DNA of 64,000 nucleotides from Synchiropus splendidus (taxonomy: Eukaryota; Chordata; Actinopteri; Syngnathiformes; Callionymidae), in assembly GCF_027744825.2 (NCBI RefSeq), contig NC_071348.1:141501-205500 (forward strand). The letters are read 5' to 3'. The position numbers and the translations under genes are program-made. Of this stretch, positions 35,592 to 49,000 are shown one piece after another; the first letter of the stretch is position 1; every line of letters begins with the position of its first letter. A model generated the notes under the pieces. The model saw only the letters and a program-made list of their open reading frames with translations, was not told the DNA's origin and ran no database searches.

Positions 35592-38500
35592 ATGGAGATG
35601 GGAGACCGTACACAAAACATCCACGTGGAGGTTTGCGTAAAAGCACGAAGGTTTGAAACTCTGTTATCCAAGCATCGTTTATGAGCCCCGCTCGTGTCCA
35701 GCGGGGCCAGTAATGATATAATAATACACGTATACGTAAGACCCTTTAAGAATCTAAGCTCTTTTGTTTCTTTCAAAGTACTGCAAAATGGTCCGAAGTA
35801 AAGCTGCATGTCGTGGCCTTAATGGATCGACACAGTATGGTGTTTGGGAATTACAAATGGACCACATTTGATGAGGAGTTCCTCGCCAACCATGTCGAAT
35901 CTGTGGCCATTGTTGACGTAGAGACAATGAGCCGCCAGGTGGGTTTATGGTGTCACAAGTAGCTGCGTGGTTTTCCTCATTCTATGGGAATCTTTCATTA
36001 CAGCCCCTTGACTTGAGGAATTGCTCCGTCTTTGTTCACATCTTTGCTCTGCATGAGGATGGTCCCAGCACACTCAGTCTGGAAGAGGATGAGAGTCTTT
36101 CTGCTGCAAACCACTGGTTGCTGCCTGCAGGTGAAAACACAGAGAATATACTGTCTAATTCCCGATGGTACATTTAAATATGAGTGAATTGTAAACAGAA
36201 GTATATAGAAGAAAACTGCCTTCAATTTTCAAGGCAACATTATTTTTTTTCTTGGTGAAAAGCAAGAGAAATGTGAAAAACAAATTCAATTTTTGGAATG
36301 CAGCAGCGTTTGGTCAAATCAAACTTTTGTGAAAGTGCTGCAGATGCACTCTTAAAAGTGAAACAAATGGAAAACTCGTAAAATCTCTTGTGTTATTGAA
36401 AAACATTAACTCGATGAAGGTGATATTTCCATTGCATGTTGTGTGTGTTAACAGTTGAATTTCATGGCATTTGGGAGACTCTGGAGTATGACGATGGAAT
36501 CAAAACCCAGGTAGGATAACGACTGAGGTTGCTGGAGATTTGAATAAAAACAAGCTTGTTCTCAATGCTTTACTTATCGTTTCTTATTCTGCCAACCCTT
36601 TGTTAGCTGCTGGATTATGTGACAACGACAATTCACTTCTCAGACAAACATGTGGACAGCAACGTCATCTGCTGGAATCGTGTTGTGCTGCTGCATGGTA
36701 TTTACAGAAGGAAAACAGTGTTAAACAGTGTCTGAGACATCCGTGCCATCCAACGATTTCTGTGATTTAAGGTCCGCCTGGGACAGGAAAGACATCCTTG
36801 TGCAAAGCTCTAGCTCAGAAGCTGTCGATCAGGCTCTCCAACCGGTAAGGCTCTGATCAAAAGCCTTCCGACGCAAATTCGCTGCTGCCTTCTTTTGATT
36901 TTCATCTTCCTCTTCCCCTGACAGGTTTTCTTACGGACAATTTGTTGAAATAAACAGCCACAGTCTATTCTCAAAGTGGTTCTCAGAGGTTGGTATGGCT
37001 TTTGTAACAGCTGTTCTGGTGTCTGTTTGTCATCTAAACATCCTTCTTGTTTTAGAGTGGCAAACTGGTGACAAAGATGTTCCAAAAGATCCAGCAGCTA
37101 GTCGATGACAAGGATGCTCTGGTGTTTGTTCTGATTGATGAGGTATGATATAAGGCTATGAGTTCGTCTGGCTGGTGTCTGCCACCTTTACCTCTGATCA
37201 AACGCTCCATGGTGTGCAGGTGGAGAGCCTGACAGCAGCTAGAAACGCCAGCCAAGCAGGAACTGAACCCTCAGACGCCATCCGTGTGGTCAACTCTGTA
37301 CTTACTCAGCTTGACCAGATGAAAAGGAAAGTCACAGGCGGTGTCCCGTTTCTCACCCTTACACACGTTTTTGACCCGAACCCTGGCTCTGCGCGTCACG
37401 TGTCAGTGTAGTGTGTCCCGATCCTCCGCAGAGCGGCCATTCACCAATGATTGAAATGATCCCTTCAAACCCAGGGAGCTCCGGAGCTGACAAGTGGGAA
37501 GTGTGGAGAGAGGAGACCAAAGGACTTGATTTCACAACACTGTTGGACAGGACAACAGTATCCCACAACATGAACAATACATGGATGTTCGACAGTATGT
37601 TTTTAGTTCTTCTGAACAAACAACTGTGGGCTAGCATCCAGGCTAACGTTAGCATCCTCACACCTCTAACACATCTATCACCGCAACATAGGCTCCGCCC
37701 ATTTGTTGTCCGTCGGTTCACCAAACCAAGTTCCGGTGCAAGATGCATTTCCAAAACGTCTCCGTCGCTGGATATGCAGGAAACAAGACACAGCACGGCA
37801 GTCAATGATACGCCGTCTTTACGTGTGACCTCGTCATGTGTCGTCCCAGTTCTTAGGGACGTCAGAAGCTAGTGTTGGGAGGAGTCATGGGACGCAGCCT
37901 TGTTGTCTTTCAGCAAATGACAAAACAAGTGAGGATTTTGAGGAGCATTCCACTGAAGGCAGCTTTGTCTTTACTAACTTGGAACAGGCATTCTAATGTG
38001 GTCATCCTGACGACGTCGAACGTGACGGGGAAGATTGACCTGGCGTTCGTGGACAGGGCTGACATCAGGCAGTTCATCGGTCTTCCGTCTGAGAAAGGAA
38101 TCTACAGCATCTACCTCTCCTGTTTGGAGGAGTTGATGAAGGTGATCACCTTTTTGTTGTAACAGGAGTAAAGGTGTAATGGGAACGATGACTAAAGAGA
38201 GTGCGAGAGAGCGATTGGTCGGGCTCACTGTGGCTGCTTGCAGTGTCAGATCATCTTCCCACGGCACCAGCTGTTCAACATCTTTGAGCTGGAAACGATG
38301 GACTTTGCACAGAGCGAAGTTTCTGAACACAGTCTGGCTCTCTGGAACATTTCTCTGTGAGTAAAGGCTGCTGAAGGGCTCCATCGTGTTTCGCAGCAGC
38401 AGTGATGTTTGACCTCTGTCTCTGTGCAGGAAGAGCAAAGGCTTGAGTGGAAGAGCTCTCAGGAAGACACCGTTTCTAGCTCATGCCCTGTTTGTCCAGG

Positions 38501-38658
38501 TAGATTTTGAATTCGGCCGCTAAGATTGATGGATATTAATAACGTTTTTTCTTTCTTAGACTCCTACTGTGACTCTGGAAATGTTTCTGGAGGCTTTGGA
38601 CCTGGCAGTGAAGAAACAGCTGCAGGAGAGAGATAACTTGGTGAATGGTATTTCATAG
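35592..38658 (+). CDS. trip13: Pachytene checkpoint protein 2 homolog (AAA+ ATPase)
   Basis: Thirteen coding exons: 35592-35650, 35779-35938, 36004-36130, 36455-36510, 36607-36697, 36772-36844, 36925-36988, 37056-37142, 37220-37326, 37988-38141, 38244-38356, 38430-38499, 38560-38658; 1260 bases, 419 residues (human 432). The N-terminal domain leads to VEFHGIWE and the AAA+ core: Walker [10 protein letters not shown] at 165-173, [17 protein letters not shown], Walker B VFVLIDE ending at 239, [11 protein letters not shown], sensor 1 [22 protein letters not shown]13 uses ATP to remodel HORMA proteins (MAD2, HORMAD) in checkpoint silencing and meiosis. The exon 9 border that restores the conserved KRHSNVV needs a non-GT donor (gaaagt) at 37327; a strong gtcagt donor at 37402 would instead add about 25 in-frame residues. 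The C-terminus may be alternative: a donor-like gtattt at 38648 could skip to a later exon near 39142. Confidence 0.94.
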
Positions 38659-41600
38659 CGTTTGTTCATAAACTGTACTGTTTACAAAAAAGTCTATATT
38701 TTATAACGGACTTTTCACATTATACAGCGCTTAGTTGTTGAAATATCAGTTATATAATGTATCAGGAGGTCGGTGGTTCTGTGGGTACTCCTCTGTTTCA
38801 GGCCTTTTCAGGCGCCTTGTGCTTCTTCCTACCCTCTTTCCGTTCTGTTCTGGTCCAGTTTATATGTTTTATGTAACACGCAGCTTTATGAGTTTGTTTT
38901 GCTTCAAGTTCAATCGTCCGAAACAAACAAACAAACGGTTCTGCCGAGCTTGAAGAACGGTCGTCGTCTCTGAAGCCCCAATTTTAGATAAGATGCGATG
39001 CGAAACAACTGCAACTTGCTCGGTCATCCAGCTGCATGCCCTGGTTGCAAATTCCTGTTCTACTTTGATGTTGCTTGAATTAAAAAGCAATACGCTGCTG
39101 AGCTAAGCAAGAAAAAGTGAGTCGTTTCTGTTTGCTGTGCAGTTCCCGCCACAACCGCGTGAGGGAGCACTTGATCCATTGATTTCATCTCCAGCGAACT
39201 TCTTCATACCAAAGGAAAAACTCCGACCCCACTCGCTGACTGAGCTCTAAACGGCTGGAGCCGTTGTTGGACCTTGGAGTGTTGCAAATTAGGGCCTGGA
39301 CTTGCTCCTGAACAGATCTGAAGCCAGTGGAAGATGCTCCAGTTCGCTGGTGTGTCACAGTTTACATGAGCAGATCAGTGCCGCCATTGTTCCCAGGAGC
39401 ATGTTTTACATTCTGTGAATACCTCGCCGCCCTGCATGTCAGCTGCAGGCTTCACACAATGTGCCCTTTGTCGGCCAACGGCTCTGTTCGCTCCCCAACT
39501 TCAAAGGTGAAGTCTGCCGGCTGCGTAGTAAAGCAAACAGAATCTATCTTTAATCAGTCGCTTCACGGTGCGATTGTCCCAACGACATTTATTGGACATC
39601 AAATTGGAGTGCGTTTGATTTTGCCATGAGATCAAACAGAGGATTGATATTCCAGTCTGGGCCTTCCAGGCTGCCAGCACAAAACAGTCGGCTTGGTTTC
39701 CCCTCCATCATAAGCCCGAATTTCAACTGTCAAATTCTATACTAGTCTGAGTAGATCAGGAGGATGCTCGTCTTTTATCTGATCAATGGAAGCGCGGCGA
39801 GAAAACAAGACTGTGGCAGTGAATGAAACCACAATCGCTCTGCCGACTGTTGTCAGTCCAACAAGCCGCTGCTTGTTAAAGGGCAATCGGGAGGGAAGTC
39901 AAAAGCCTTATTGTTCAAATCTGTTTTTTTTTAAAACGTCAGAAACCAAACAAACAGTGTGATGTTTACCCTCCCGACCGTTGTCCAGGTACGTGGCTGG
40001 GAGCAGTGGAATAACGGCAGCGGTGCCAACGGTGATTCAGACAGAGCCGGGCCCACACTGCAGTCATGTTCGCTCGCAGGCCCTGGAAACTCTGGTCGCT
40101 TGCAGCTCTTCTTCTTTGTGTGACGTCATCATCAGCCAACACTGCAGCACGTCAAGGATCAAGTCAGGTTCAGAGCGTCCTGCTGGTAGTTTAACTGAGA
40201 CACATGCTGTCCAGGAGCCAAAAATGAAAACCAGGTGTGGATTACATGTTGGAGTTCAATGAACGAACATCGGACGTTGAAGAGAGGAAGCTGATGATGA
40301 AGCTGTTCCACGGCCCCACGTGGTTTCTGATGATCGATTGACGGCCTGGCTTTCTGATTTCCATGTGGCCTTCTTCAACTGTGCCAGGAAGAAGAGTGAA
40401 GAGCCGGGCCCACCTCATCCTTTGGGTTAATTTTCCTTCACTCTGCAGGTTTCACTGAGACGGGAATGAGAACCGAAGAATATAGAAGACATGACCCAGC
40501 AAAAGTGAGGCTCCTGACTGTCCGTCCATAGTTCTTCAGGCTTGCTTCCATCCCTTTTTCCATCATCGTGTGCATCAAAAGCATTTGCGACGTCTTCATG
40601 CGAGGATCCTGCTTCTGACACCATTTGTCAAAGGGTGGCTGTCCTCCGTGGGAAAAACCTCAACCCCTCTGATGGATCACAACAGGTTTGAAAAGCTTCC
40701 GTCCCTTGTCCTTCATGCAGTACAAGCTGTAATCTCTCTCTCAGAGGAGTGTCATTGCTTCTTTATATCATGGTGGCAATGATACAGTGTGAGAAACATG
40801 GCAGAACTGTCTGGTTCTCTGCTGCAACGCTAGGGGGCCGCCTCACCAAGAGGAGGATCAGGGGAGTGAGCTGCACAAACGTGATTAGACTCGGCAAGAA
40901 GGATCAAACACAGTTTGTACCTTGGCAAATGTCGGCTCATCCTGTCGCTCTGTCACCAGTCAAACACCACGCGTTCGTCGACAGGCGGCACTTATGGGCG
41001 GGACACTGCCTTCCCTCCCCACAAGAAACGCAAGTTCACAAGTTCAAACACAAAGTTCAGAAGTCTCATTTGGATGTTTAGGCAGGTGACATCACTTTCT
41101 TTCAAGGAAGAATCAGCATGGGAAACACACTGGAGGCAACTTCTCTGTCAGTGTAAAAACAGTCTTGATGACAGTGGTCACTGAAGGAAAACCAGTTCAA
41201 TTGGTGTTCTTTTGTTTTGTTTTTGCCTGAATTCCATGAATGAAGCGGCGCACTAAAATCCACCAATAGGGGGCGTGGCAACATTCTGCCATTGCAAGCG
41301 TCAAAATGATATGAACGGACAGGAAGGCTGAATAAAAAGCTTCCAAAATAAAGCAGACCTCAACAGTCTCAATGATTCTGATGATGATGGTTAAACACTA
41401 TAGTATATACTTGCTTTTACATTTCTTTTATTTGACCCACAAAGGGAAGGGTATTGTGTTTTTCAGGCTTTATAGATGTTTTGAATGTTTTTTTTATGAC
41501 GCAGAATAGTGTTATCCTATTTTCACTGATATTGTACTGTGTGCTGAGGTCAAAGGGTTTAACTATCTAATTATGAAGAGTCTTCATAAATGGATAAAGT

Positions 41601-41740
41601 TTAATCCACCATATTTAATACATGATTATAAACATTCTTCACATCTTCTATAAAGCCTTATAAACGCATCACCATGTCTTATGAAAGTAGCACTAATGGT
41701 TATAGACGTTTATGCTTTTATTGTTGAAGACCATAACCGG
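38659..41740. other. Intergenic between trip13 and nkd2
   Basis: About 3 kb with no exon of a recognised family on either strand. It includes the trip13 3' UTR on the left. A possible alternative final trip13 exon begins after an acceptor (ttgctgtgcag) at 39142. AT-rich sequence at 41390-41740 precedes the nkd2 promoter. Confidence 0.4.
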
Positions 41741-41985
41741 AAGTTGGCGGTTGCACTGTGGAACCTGACGTGGAGCGGAGCTCCTCATCCAGAGAGCCTG
41801 ACGCGGGGACGGACAGCGGTGCTCCTCTTTCGATCCGGACGGTGCCCGAGCCTCCCATGACCTCGTCGGCGGGTCCGTGTCGCCTTGCTCCAGTTCGCTC
41901 GCTGCGACGCGAACACGATGTGATCACGTCGCTCCAGTGACCCTCCCTTCGGACTAACCCCCGCCGGATCCCGTGAAGAGTCGTG
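41741..41985 (+). promoter_or_regulatory. GC-rich promoter and 5' UTR of nkd2
   Basis: Composition changes abruptly at about 41735 from AT-rich to CG-rich and stays so up to the nkd2 start codon. The stretch has no upstream ATG that would extend the nkd2 frame. The transcription start is not resolved. Confidence 0.5.
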
Positions 41986-42986
41986 ATGGGCAAACTTCAG
42001 TCCAAACCCGGTGAGCAGCTCGATCTGTGACGATCTGTGTCTGTGACCACTCAAATGTCCTCTGTGTCCGTGTGTGGTGCGTGCAGCGTGCAAGCGCAGA
42101 GAGAACCCCGAAGGTGAGTGGGAGCCGCTGGAAGTCGCAGGTCACTGGCCAGAGCTGCTGATGCCCCTGTGTTTGTCCTCTCAGGCGACAGCTTTGTCGT
42201 CGGCGCCTTCCTGCGCAGAGGGATGGAGGAATGTGAGCGCTACAGCGCGTCGGAGCACAAGATCAAGCGCCTGCAGGTATTTCTTCACTTGGAAAACATC
42301 TGCCTTTCAAGGTGATCCGCCGCTGAAGTCACAGACGCTTCCACTTGACGCACAGGCGCTGGAGATATCGCCCTTGGTTACGCTTCACATCACACACGTG
42401 TCAAATGATCTGACCTCTGACTCAAAACACCAAACTTTTATATCAGTTCCTACTTGGCTATTGGCATGTTTCAAATACATTTGAGCGGCTTTTCTAGTTT
42501 CTGTTTCGACAGACACAGATCCTAAGTTGATGTCATGTGTAGGCCTTATTTCTTGCACTCCTCTGCCCTTCTGATCGCGGAGGTGTTCCCCACGTATAAG
42601 GCTTCAAAGGAGAACAGAAATGTCAGTGAATCTCTGGCCAGACTTGCATGTGATGGCTTTGCTGATCAGTCAAGTCTTGGGCTCAGGGATGTCCTTCATT
42701 GGTTCATGCAGTCACCTGACGTGAGCATGTTGGTGTCATGTTCTAAAGAGGTAAGAACTGTATGGATCGCGTCTGCTCCTCTCCAGTCTTGGCTCTCAGG
42801 ACCTCTAGTGGACCACAACACGGGGCGGGAGGGTGGAAGCGCCGATGTCTTTGGTGGTGGTGTTCACCTTCAAACAGATGTTCTAGTGAGGTTGTGCGAT
42901 CTGTGGACGTGTGGCAGTGACACAACAGAGCAGCCATTATTCCTCTGCCAGCTTGGTTGTGACAGCCTTGTGTGTGAAGCAGCCTG

Positions 42987-43019
<33 letters not shown>

Positions 43020-46000
43020 TGGAAAGGTAGTCCTTCCTCAGACTGTGGGATCTGACTGTGACTGTGCTCTTGTGGCTGCTGCCATCCTGACTCTGGGCTG
43101 TCTTTCTTCTCATGCCGCTCCCAGCAGGCGGCTCTCTGTGGAGTAACATTAAGTCGCGTCCCACTAGTGTGTGGTTGTGTTGTCGTGAGAGCTGCGCCGG
43201 GTTCAGGTGTGTGCCTGTAGCAGCAAAGTAGTAGAAGGTTGCAGCCGTTACAGACTCTGTAAAGTCTCTGCTGGATGATGATGAACCTGAGTGAGGAGGC
43301 CCAGCTCTTCCTATTCTTCTTTGAGGACTTTGAGACTTTCAGAGGCCAGGTGAAAGTCACTCCAGTGTGTCCCAGGGACTCGCTGCGTCCGGAGGGGCCC
43401 TTTGCAGTTTCACTGCCGGCTCAAAGAACGGCGTCCCAGTCGAGCTAGTTTTGTGTTACGATTCACAACTTATTTGAAGTGTAAATATTTGCCGCATCCA
43501 TACCGCCCCAGGAATAAACACGCCTGTCTTGGATGGCGTTGACTCGGTAAAATAATGACAAGGGCTGGCTCGGGGGCCTCCTGAGGTCTGCCACAAGAGG
43601 ACGTGAACGGATGTCAGCTTCGTAGAGAATGATGTAGTGAAGACCGCCAACTTTAGCGCGTGCGGTGGCCGGACGAGCAGCAGACTCCAGCTATTCCAAA
43701 TGATATCGTATAGAGGGAAATTAGCCAAACACAGCATTTAGCTGGGACCCTCCCCCTCCTCCTGAATTCCTGAGCTGTCTGGCTGCGACTTCAAAGCGCA
43801 GAGCTGAGCGTTATAAAAGAGCTCTGATATCAGTGGAGCCTCGACCCCCACCCCCTCCATGTTTCTGTGGGGGCAGAGGATGGACCCCAGAACTGACTCG
43901 GCCACCTATCATTTGGGTTTGCCAGCGCGTCATAACAAAAGATCAAAGGCAGCCCTCTCTACATGTCGATTTGGCTGCACACCGTCCCCTGGCGAAGCAC
44001 TAGCTTCCCAAAAGTGAGCGCTGACCATGATGGAGGGCAACTCGGATGCAGACTGGGCTCGATCCGTGATCTGTGGTCGAGCACAAGCTCTGGCAGTGGA
44101 AACGTTACTGAAGGGTGGTCACTGTGTTCCCCCCCTGTCCCCAGACGTCCCAAGATGAAGCCCTACGCTGGGCTTCATCTGGGACCATCAGACAAGTGAA
44201 CTCCGGTCCCCGACTAATGCCAGTCTAATTCAGGTTCTCAGCACCTTCTTTTGTCTCCAGACTTCTCTCCGACTTGGCCTGTGAAGGCGAAGCGTGTCAA
44301 CATTTTAGGCTGCGCGAGAAAAACCTGCGTTATTCCTCCCTGAAATCCTGCGGACATCACAATTCTCCTCACTGTCTACTGCGCTCAGGGGCTTCGTTCT
44401 CCAGCGTCGTGCATTAACATGCTGGCTCCACCATCGAACAAGAAAGGCCTTTCAAGTGACCGTACCACTTCTGACGCCACTTGTAGTGATTATCTTTCCG
44501 TCCGTTGTTCCATTGGGTGATAGCTTGGCAGTCCTAGGATGCCAGAAACAGGGAGTGTGCCAGTGGTACCACACCGCTGCATTTCCGACCCGACAAAACA
44601 TTTACATATTAATAGAAGCAAAAAGTCACTCTGCAACATTTCATGAATTTTAAGGGGAAATCTTCCCTGTTCTTGGTCTGACTTTCCCCTTGAGCACGCA
44701 GACAAAGAGGTGCGCTCGTATACAGTGCTGCGGCTTTTGAAGGGACTTGAAGGCATTTGGAGCGCTAGTTTTTTTTTCCCCCCTTTTTTCCTGAAATTGG
44801 CTTCACAAGAAGGAGAGCTGTGAGCCTTCATCTCTGAATGAAAAGCATGTGGCTGGCATCCAGAACAGCGGGGTCTTTCAGCGCGGCCCCAGCAGACATC
44901 TGTTCCTGGTTTGCGCTGCAGAATCCTGGGCTGTGGTGGGACAGGGGGCGGGAGAGGACGAGAGGAGGGGATTTGAGGCTGTTTTTTTTCTTGGGGGAGA
45001 TATTTGAGGGGGCTTTAAAGGCGGTGGGGGGAGGGGGAGCCGTGGAGCACGATGTCATGTCCACTGCTTCAGAAGCTGCCCGCTGATCTCAGCTGTTGAA
45101 TATGGAAATGGTTCTGGCTTCCATGTGTCCTCCACACTGGTCACTTGTTCTAAAACTGCCTTCATGCTTCAAGGACGACGCGTGGGGCTGGGTGACTCTT
45201 CTCTCCTTGTTTCACTGACTTGATGATTATTTCCCGAGAAAACTTGAGGGTTGTTACGGCAAGGCGATTGAAGATAATATAATAGCGCCATTCTACCGAC
45301 AAACAAAGTTTTTCGGGTCGGCTACAGGGCGGATGTTCAAGTGATGAAATCCTGGACTGATTTTTTTCCGTTCATTCTGAAAATTGTGAATTTGAAGTTG
45401 GTGACTTTGCGTCCACGTCCAAGCAGTTTGGTGCTTTCCTTCTGGAGGCGTCACGACCCCACGTGGGAGCGACAGTGTGTCGGGTTGGAGAGACACGCCT
45501 CCTGCAGCTTTTTCAGGATGTGACCTGGACGTATGACAGGCGGGGGGGATCCCGACACTTCACCCCCCTGCACGGGGCTGAACGCTGGTCAGTGTCTCTG
45601 CTCGCTGCAGAGGAAAGAAAATACCTGAAGCTGGAGCCTGGTCCTTAATGCTGACATTTTTGGCAAATGCTGCTGTATCCAAGTCTGTGTTTGATCTTGT
45701 GCGTCTGCCGGCCAAGTTAAACACCGGGAGACTCAAAGGTTATTACATTTGAGTGTGTAAGGTATGTTTCCACATAAACCCTGTAGAAAGTCGGAGCTCT
45801 TTTGCAAGTGGACTTCATTTCCATGCCGTCAGGGGAATATTGCATTCTCTGCGGTTGTTTCAATAGCCATTGTTATGGAGTTTTGGAGCTCTTTGATGCA
45901 TGCCGTGACCTCGGCATCTGCGCGGGGAAACTTATCAGAGGGGTCACTGTAGCTTTATTTGTCTTTGATATTGAGTTTCTATAATGTTTGCAGTTTGGGA

Positions 46001-49000
46001 CGGACGCCCAGGTTCCTATTTGTTTGCTTCACAAGAACATGGGATTCCTCTTTTGGACGTGAATTTGTTATTCTGAGAATCAGCGCTGGGGAAACTTGAG
46101 ATTGTCTCCACTAAGGTCAGACGCTGGCCTGGCACATATGGAGTCTCTGCAAAACACACGCTTGTGAATCTGAGACGTGATTATCTTTGCCTGCGTGACA
46201 AAATGAAAATATTGCGGCGTCAGAAAACAGCAGTGGTTTGTTTGAGTTCAATATGATTCATGTTATGATGCGACGGTCTCCCCGAGACGCATTCGCTCTC
46301 TTTGTTGTTCTTGTATTAAAGTATCAGTCGGAGCTGCCTTCATGCTTCGAAACTCTGCGTTCCGGACGCCCTGCGAGGTCTGAGGCTGCGGAATGAAACG
46401 CCGTACAGGAGTTTCTGTTGAGAAAGCGGGAAGATCCCCTGCCATTGTCCTCTGGAGGCCGCTGGCTTTCACAGAAGCCTCTGCTACACATGTACTGACT
46501 CAGACGTTTAGTTGCATCAAGAACATCTCCACGATGCAGAAGCAAGTAACTCGGGTGGTTTCTTTCGGAGCAGAAAGACTTGACCTCCCAGGCGACCGAG
46601 ACGCATCTTTTCAGAGCCAAAAACGCGTTTCAAAATCCCGACGGAAGTGATTTTGAGGTGCCGTTGTGATGGTCAGACAGGAGTATCGCTGGGAACATGA
46701 CTCCACGTTCCAGGTGGCCGAAGACGGACTCATCGTCCAACTAGGATTTCAGTGTCCTGGACACAAGCTTTCTCCAGCACACCCAGGCCCCTGAGCAGAG
46801 GGGCGTGGCTGCCCGAGAGCTGGGAGCCGAGCCTCCCCCTCTCTGGGACCCCAGGCCTGCACATGTGTAGGTATCGCTGTTACACAGCTCATAAAACGCC
46901 ACAGTCCCATCTGAGAAGGGTTAGCGATTGAGACTCACAGCAGCTTGGAAATGGCCTCAGCAGACAGTAGATGCCTGGCTCTCCCTCCGCAGCTCCCTTT
47001 TGTCGGACAGACCTGTTCCCGTCATCAAAGAAAACCAGAACCAGAACCAGCAAGTGGTTTATTGTTGACACGGGTGGCATTTTGAGTAGAATTCCATTCC
47101 GCAAATAATGAGCGCAGAAAGATTCTACCTCTGGAGAAAGAGGAGCTCAGCTCTCCCCATAACCTTTTGTGCTCACGCGACACAAGGAGAAGAGGGGGGT
47201 GAAGTGGTGCTGAAAGAGCCCACTGTTCTCATTTCCTCTGAAGGCAGCCTTCTTTTCTTCCCCCCACCCGTGTCTTTCCTGAGCTGGTCCACTTCAAAAG
47301 CTGACCTGGCCCTGTGTGCCATGTAAGGTGTTTACCTAAAGGCTGACTTCAAATAAACAGCCACTCTCTTCAGGATGCCTTCCCCCTCACTGGGAGCCTT
47401 TCACCGGAGCCATCTGCTCGCAGGTCGCGCCGTCCTCAGCTGGATAGTCGGCCACTTTATTGTGACGCTGGAGGTTGTTTTGAAACTCACCAAATCTCCA
47501 TGGATTCCGCTCCTGGACCAGCGTGCTTCTGAAGTCACTGAAGCCGCTCCCACGCCGCGGCCCACTCTTGTGTGCGATCTGTACGTCCCGCTACCTGACA
47601 CACTCCGGTTGGAACCATCGGACGTCTGCCATCATTGGACTGCCAGCCGCGCCGATGACATCACTGCGGTGTCCCTCCTGCGCTGCACGGGTCTCCGCAC
47701 TTGTGTGGCCGTTGTTAAGTGCCACACTTAGTGCTTTCCAAGTGGTCTGTGTCCGGGCCCTTCAGCTAGCCTCCAGTGGGTTTAGGATAAGATAAGAATG
47801 TTTGAGCTGGAGCTCAAAAAAAGCTCACACTCAAGTGTGACAATAATTGTTGCGGTCCCAAAGACGGTCTACAGCAGAAGCAGATCCAGAGAAGGCGGTG
47901 GAGCCCCGCTCCTTTTCATCTCTACTTGCTGCACGGATGAATTAGGTTCCAGAATTTCACACTGGGGAGCTGCGTTTGAGACTTGCACGGCCTGAAGTGC
48001 ACATGGGGCAACTTCGTTGTGAGAAAGGAGAGGCGCGTGTTGCACTCTCTTGACTCAATATTCATCCCATTGTTTATTTAAACGCGCAGGAAGGAGTTCA
48101 ATGTCGAGGCTAGTTCTGTTCGCGCAGAACTTTTCGATCTAATAATCCTTCAAGTCTTAAAGGTAAAGCCTGTTCAGGGTGCTAGACGTCCGCCCACCTA
48201 CCGAGTACCGAAGGCTCACCCAAGCTCTCGCCAACTTTGGTTCGTTCTTTTGTGGAAAACGTGTGGCGCTTTTTTTGTCGCACCCTCTGATTCAGATGGG
48301 AGCTTCGCCAGCTGGTCAGTGTCCTTGAGGGTCACGCGCTTGCCTGACATTTCAGCACCTTCAGACCTCAAACCTACACAGGAACCAGTTTGAAAAGTGT
48401 GAGCGATTATCCATGAATGCTGCAGCATCTTGGAATTCACGCTCCCTCAACCCCGTCCTGAAGCCAGCAGGAGGGTATATGTAGAAATCCTCTGGAAAAC
48501 TGTTGACCCCTTGATGACCCCAGTCTGGTTCCAAGTCTGTGAGGAACTTCACAGGTTGAATGCAGTGTCAAGACTCCGATGGCATGAAGGAAGAGAGTGT
48601 TTTTCTCCCCGCGGGTTGAAACCATTTCAGTTGGAGAAGAGTATTCTGTACCTGAACTCTGCTGTAGAAGTGTTTCTATCATCTCCACCACTCATTTGGA
48701 AGGCACCCTGGAGGTGCAAGCACTAGTGAGCAACCGGGAGCTCTGGTTTGGTTCTGCTGCTGAGATGACTGTTCGTACGTGGAGGCACAGTGCTGCCTGG
48801 TAACTCTGCTATTGATAACATCTTTTCTGTCCATGCGCCTGCAGATCATTTGGTGTGAATGTGCAGGTCCGGTCACAGGAAAGGTTCATAGGACAGGTGG
48901 TCTTAGTGGTGGGATCTGATTCTTGGATGGGCGTGTTGAAAGTCCTCGGAGGGCGGCAGGGAGCCGGTGCGCTTCAGATCGCTGGCCTTGACCCCGAACC

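Noticed and set aside
39142..39220. Alternative last exon of trip13
   Set aside because: An acceptor and a short open tail exist, but the upstream stop at 38656-38658 gives a complete protein of normal length; left as a possibility in the trip13 entry.
42535..43146. 203-codon plus-strand frame
   Set aside because: It contains a CA microsatellite (a run of TH dipeptides) and no family motif.
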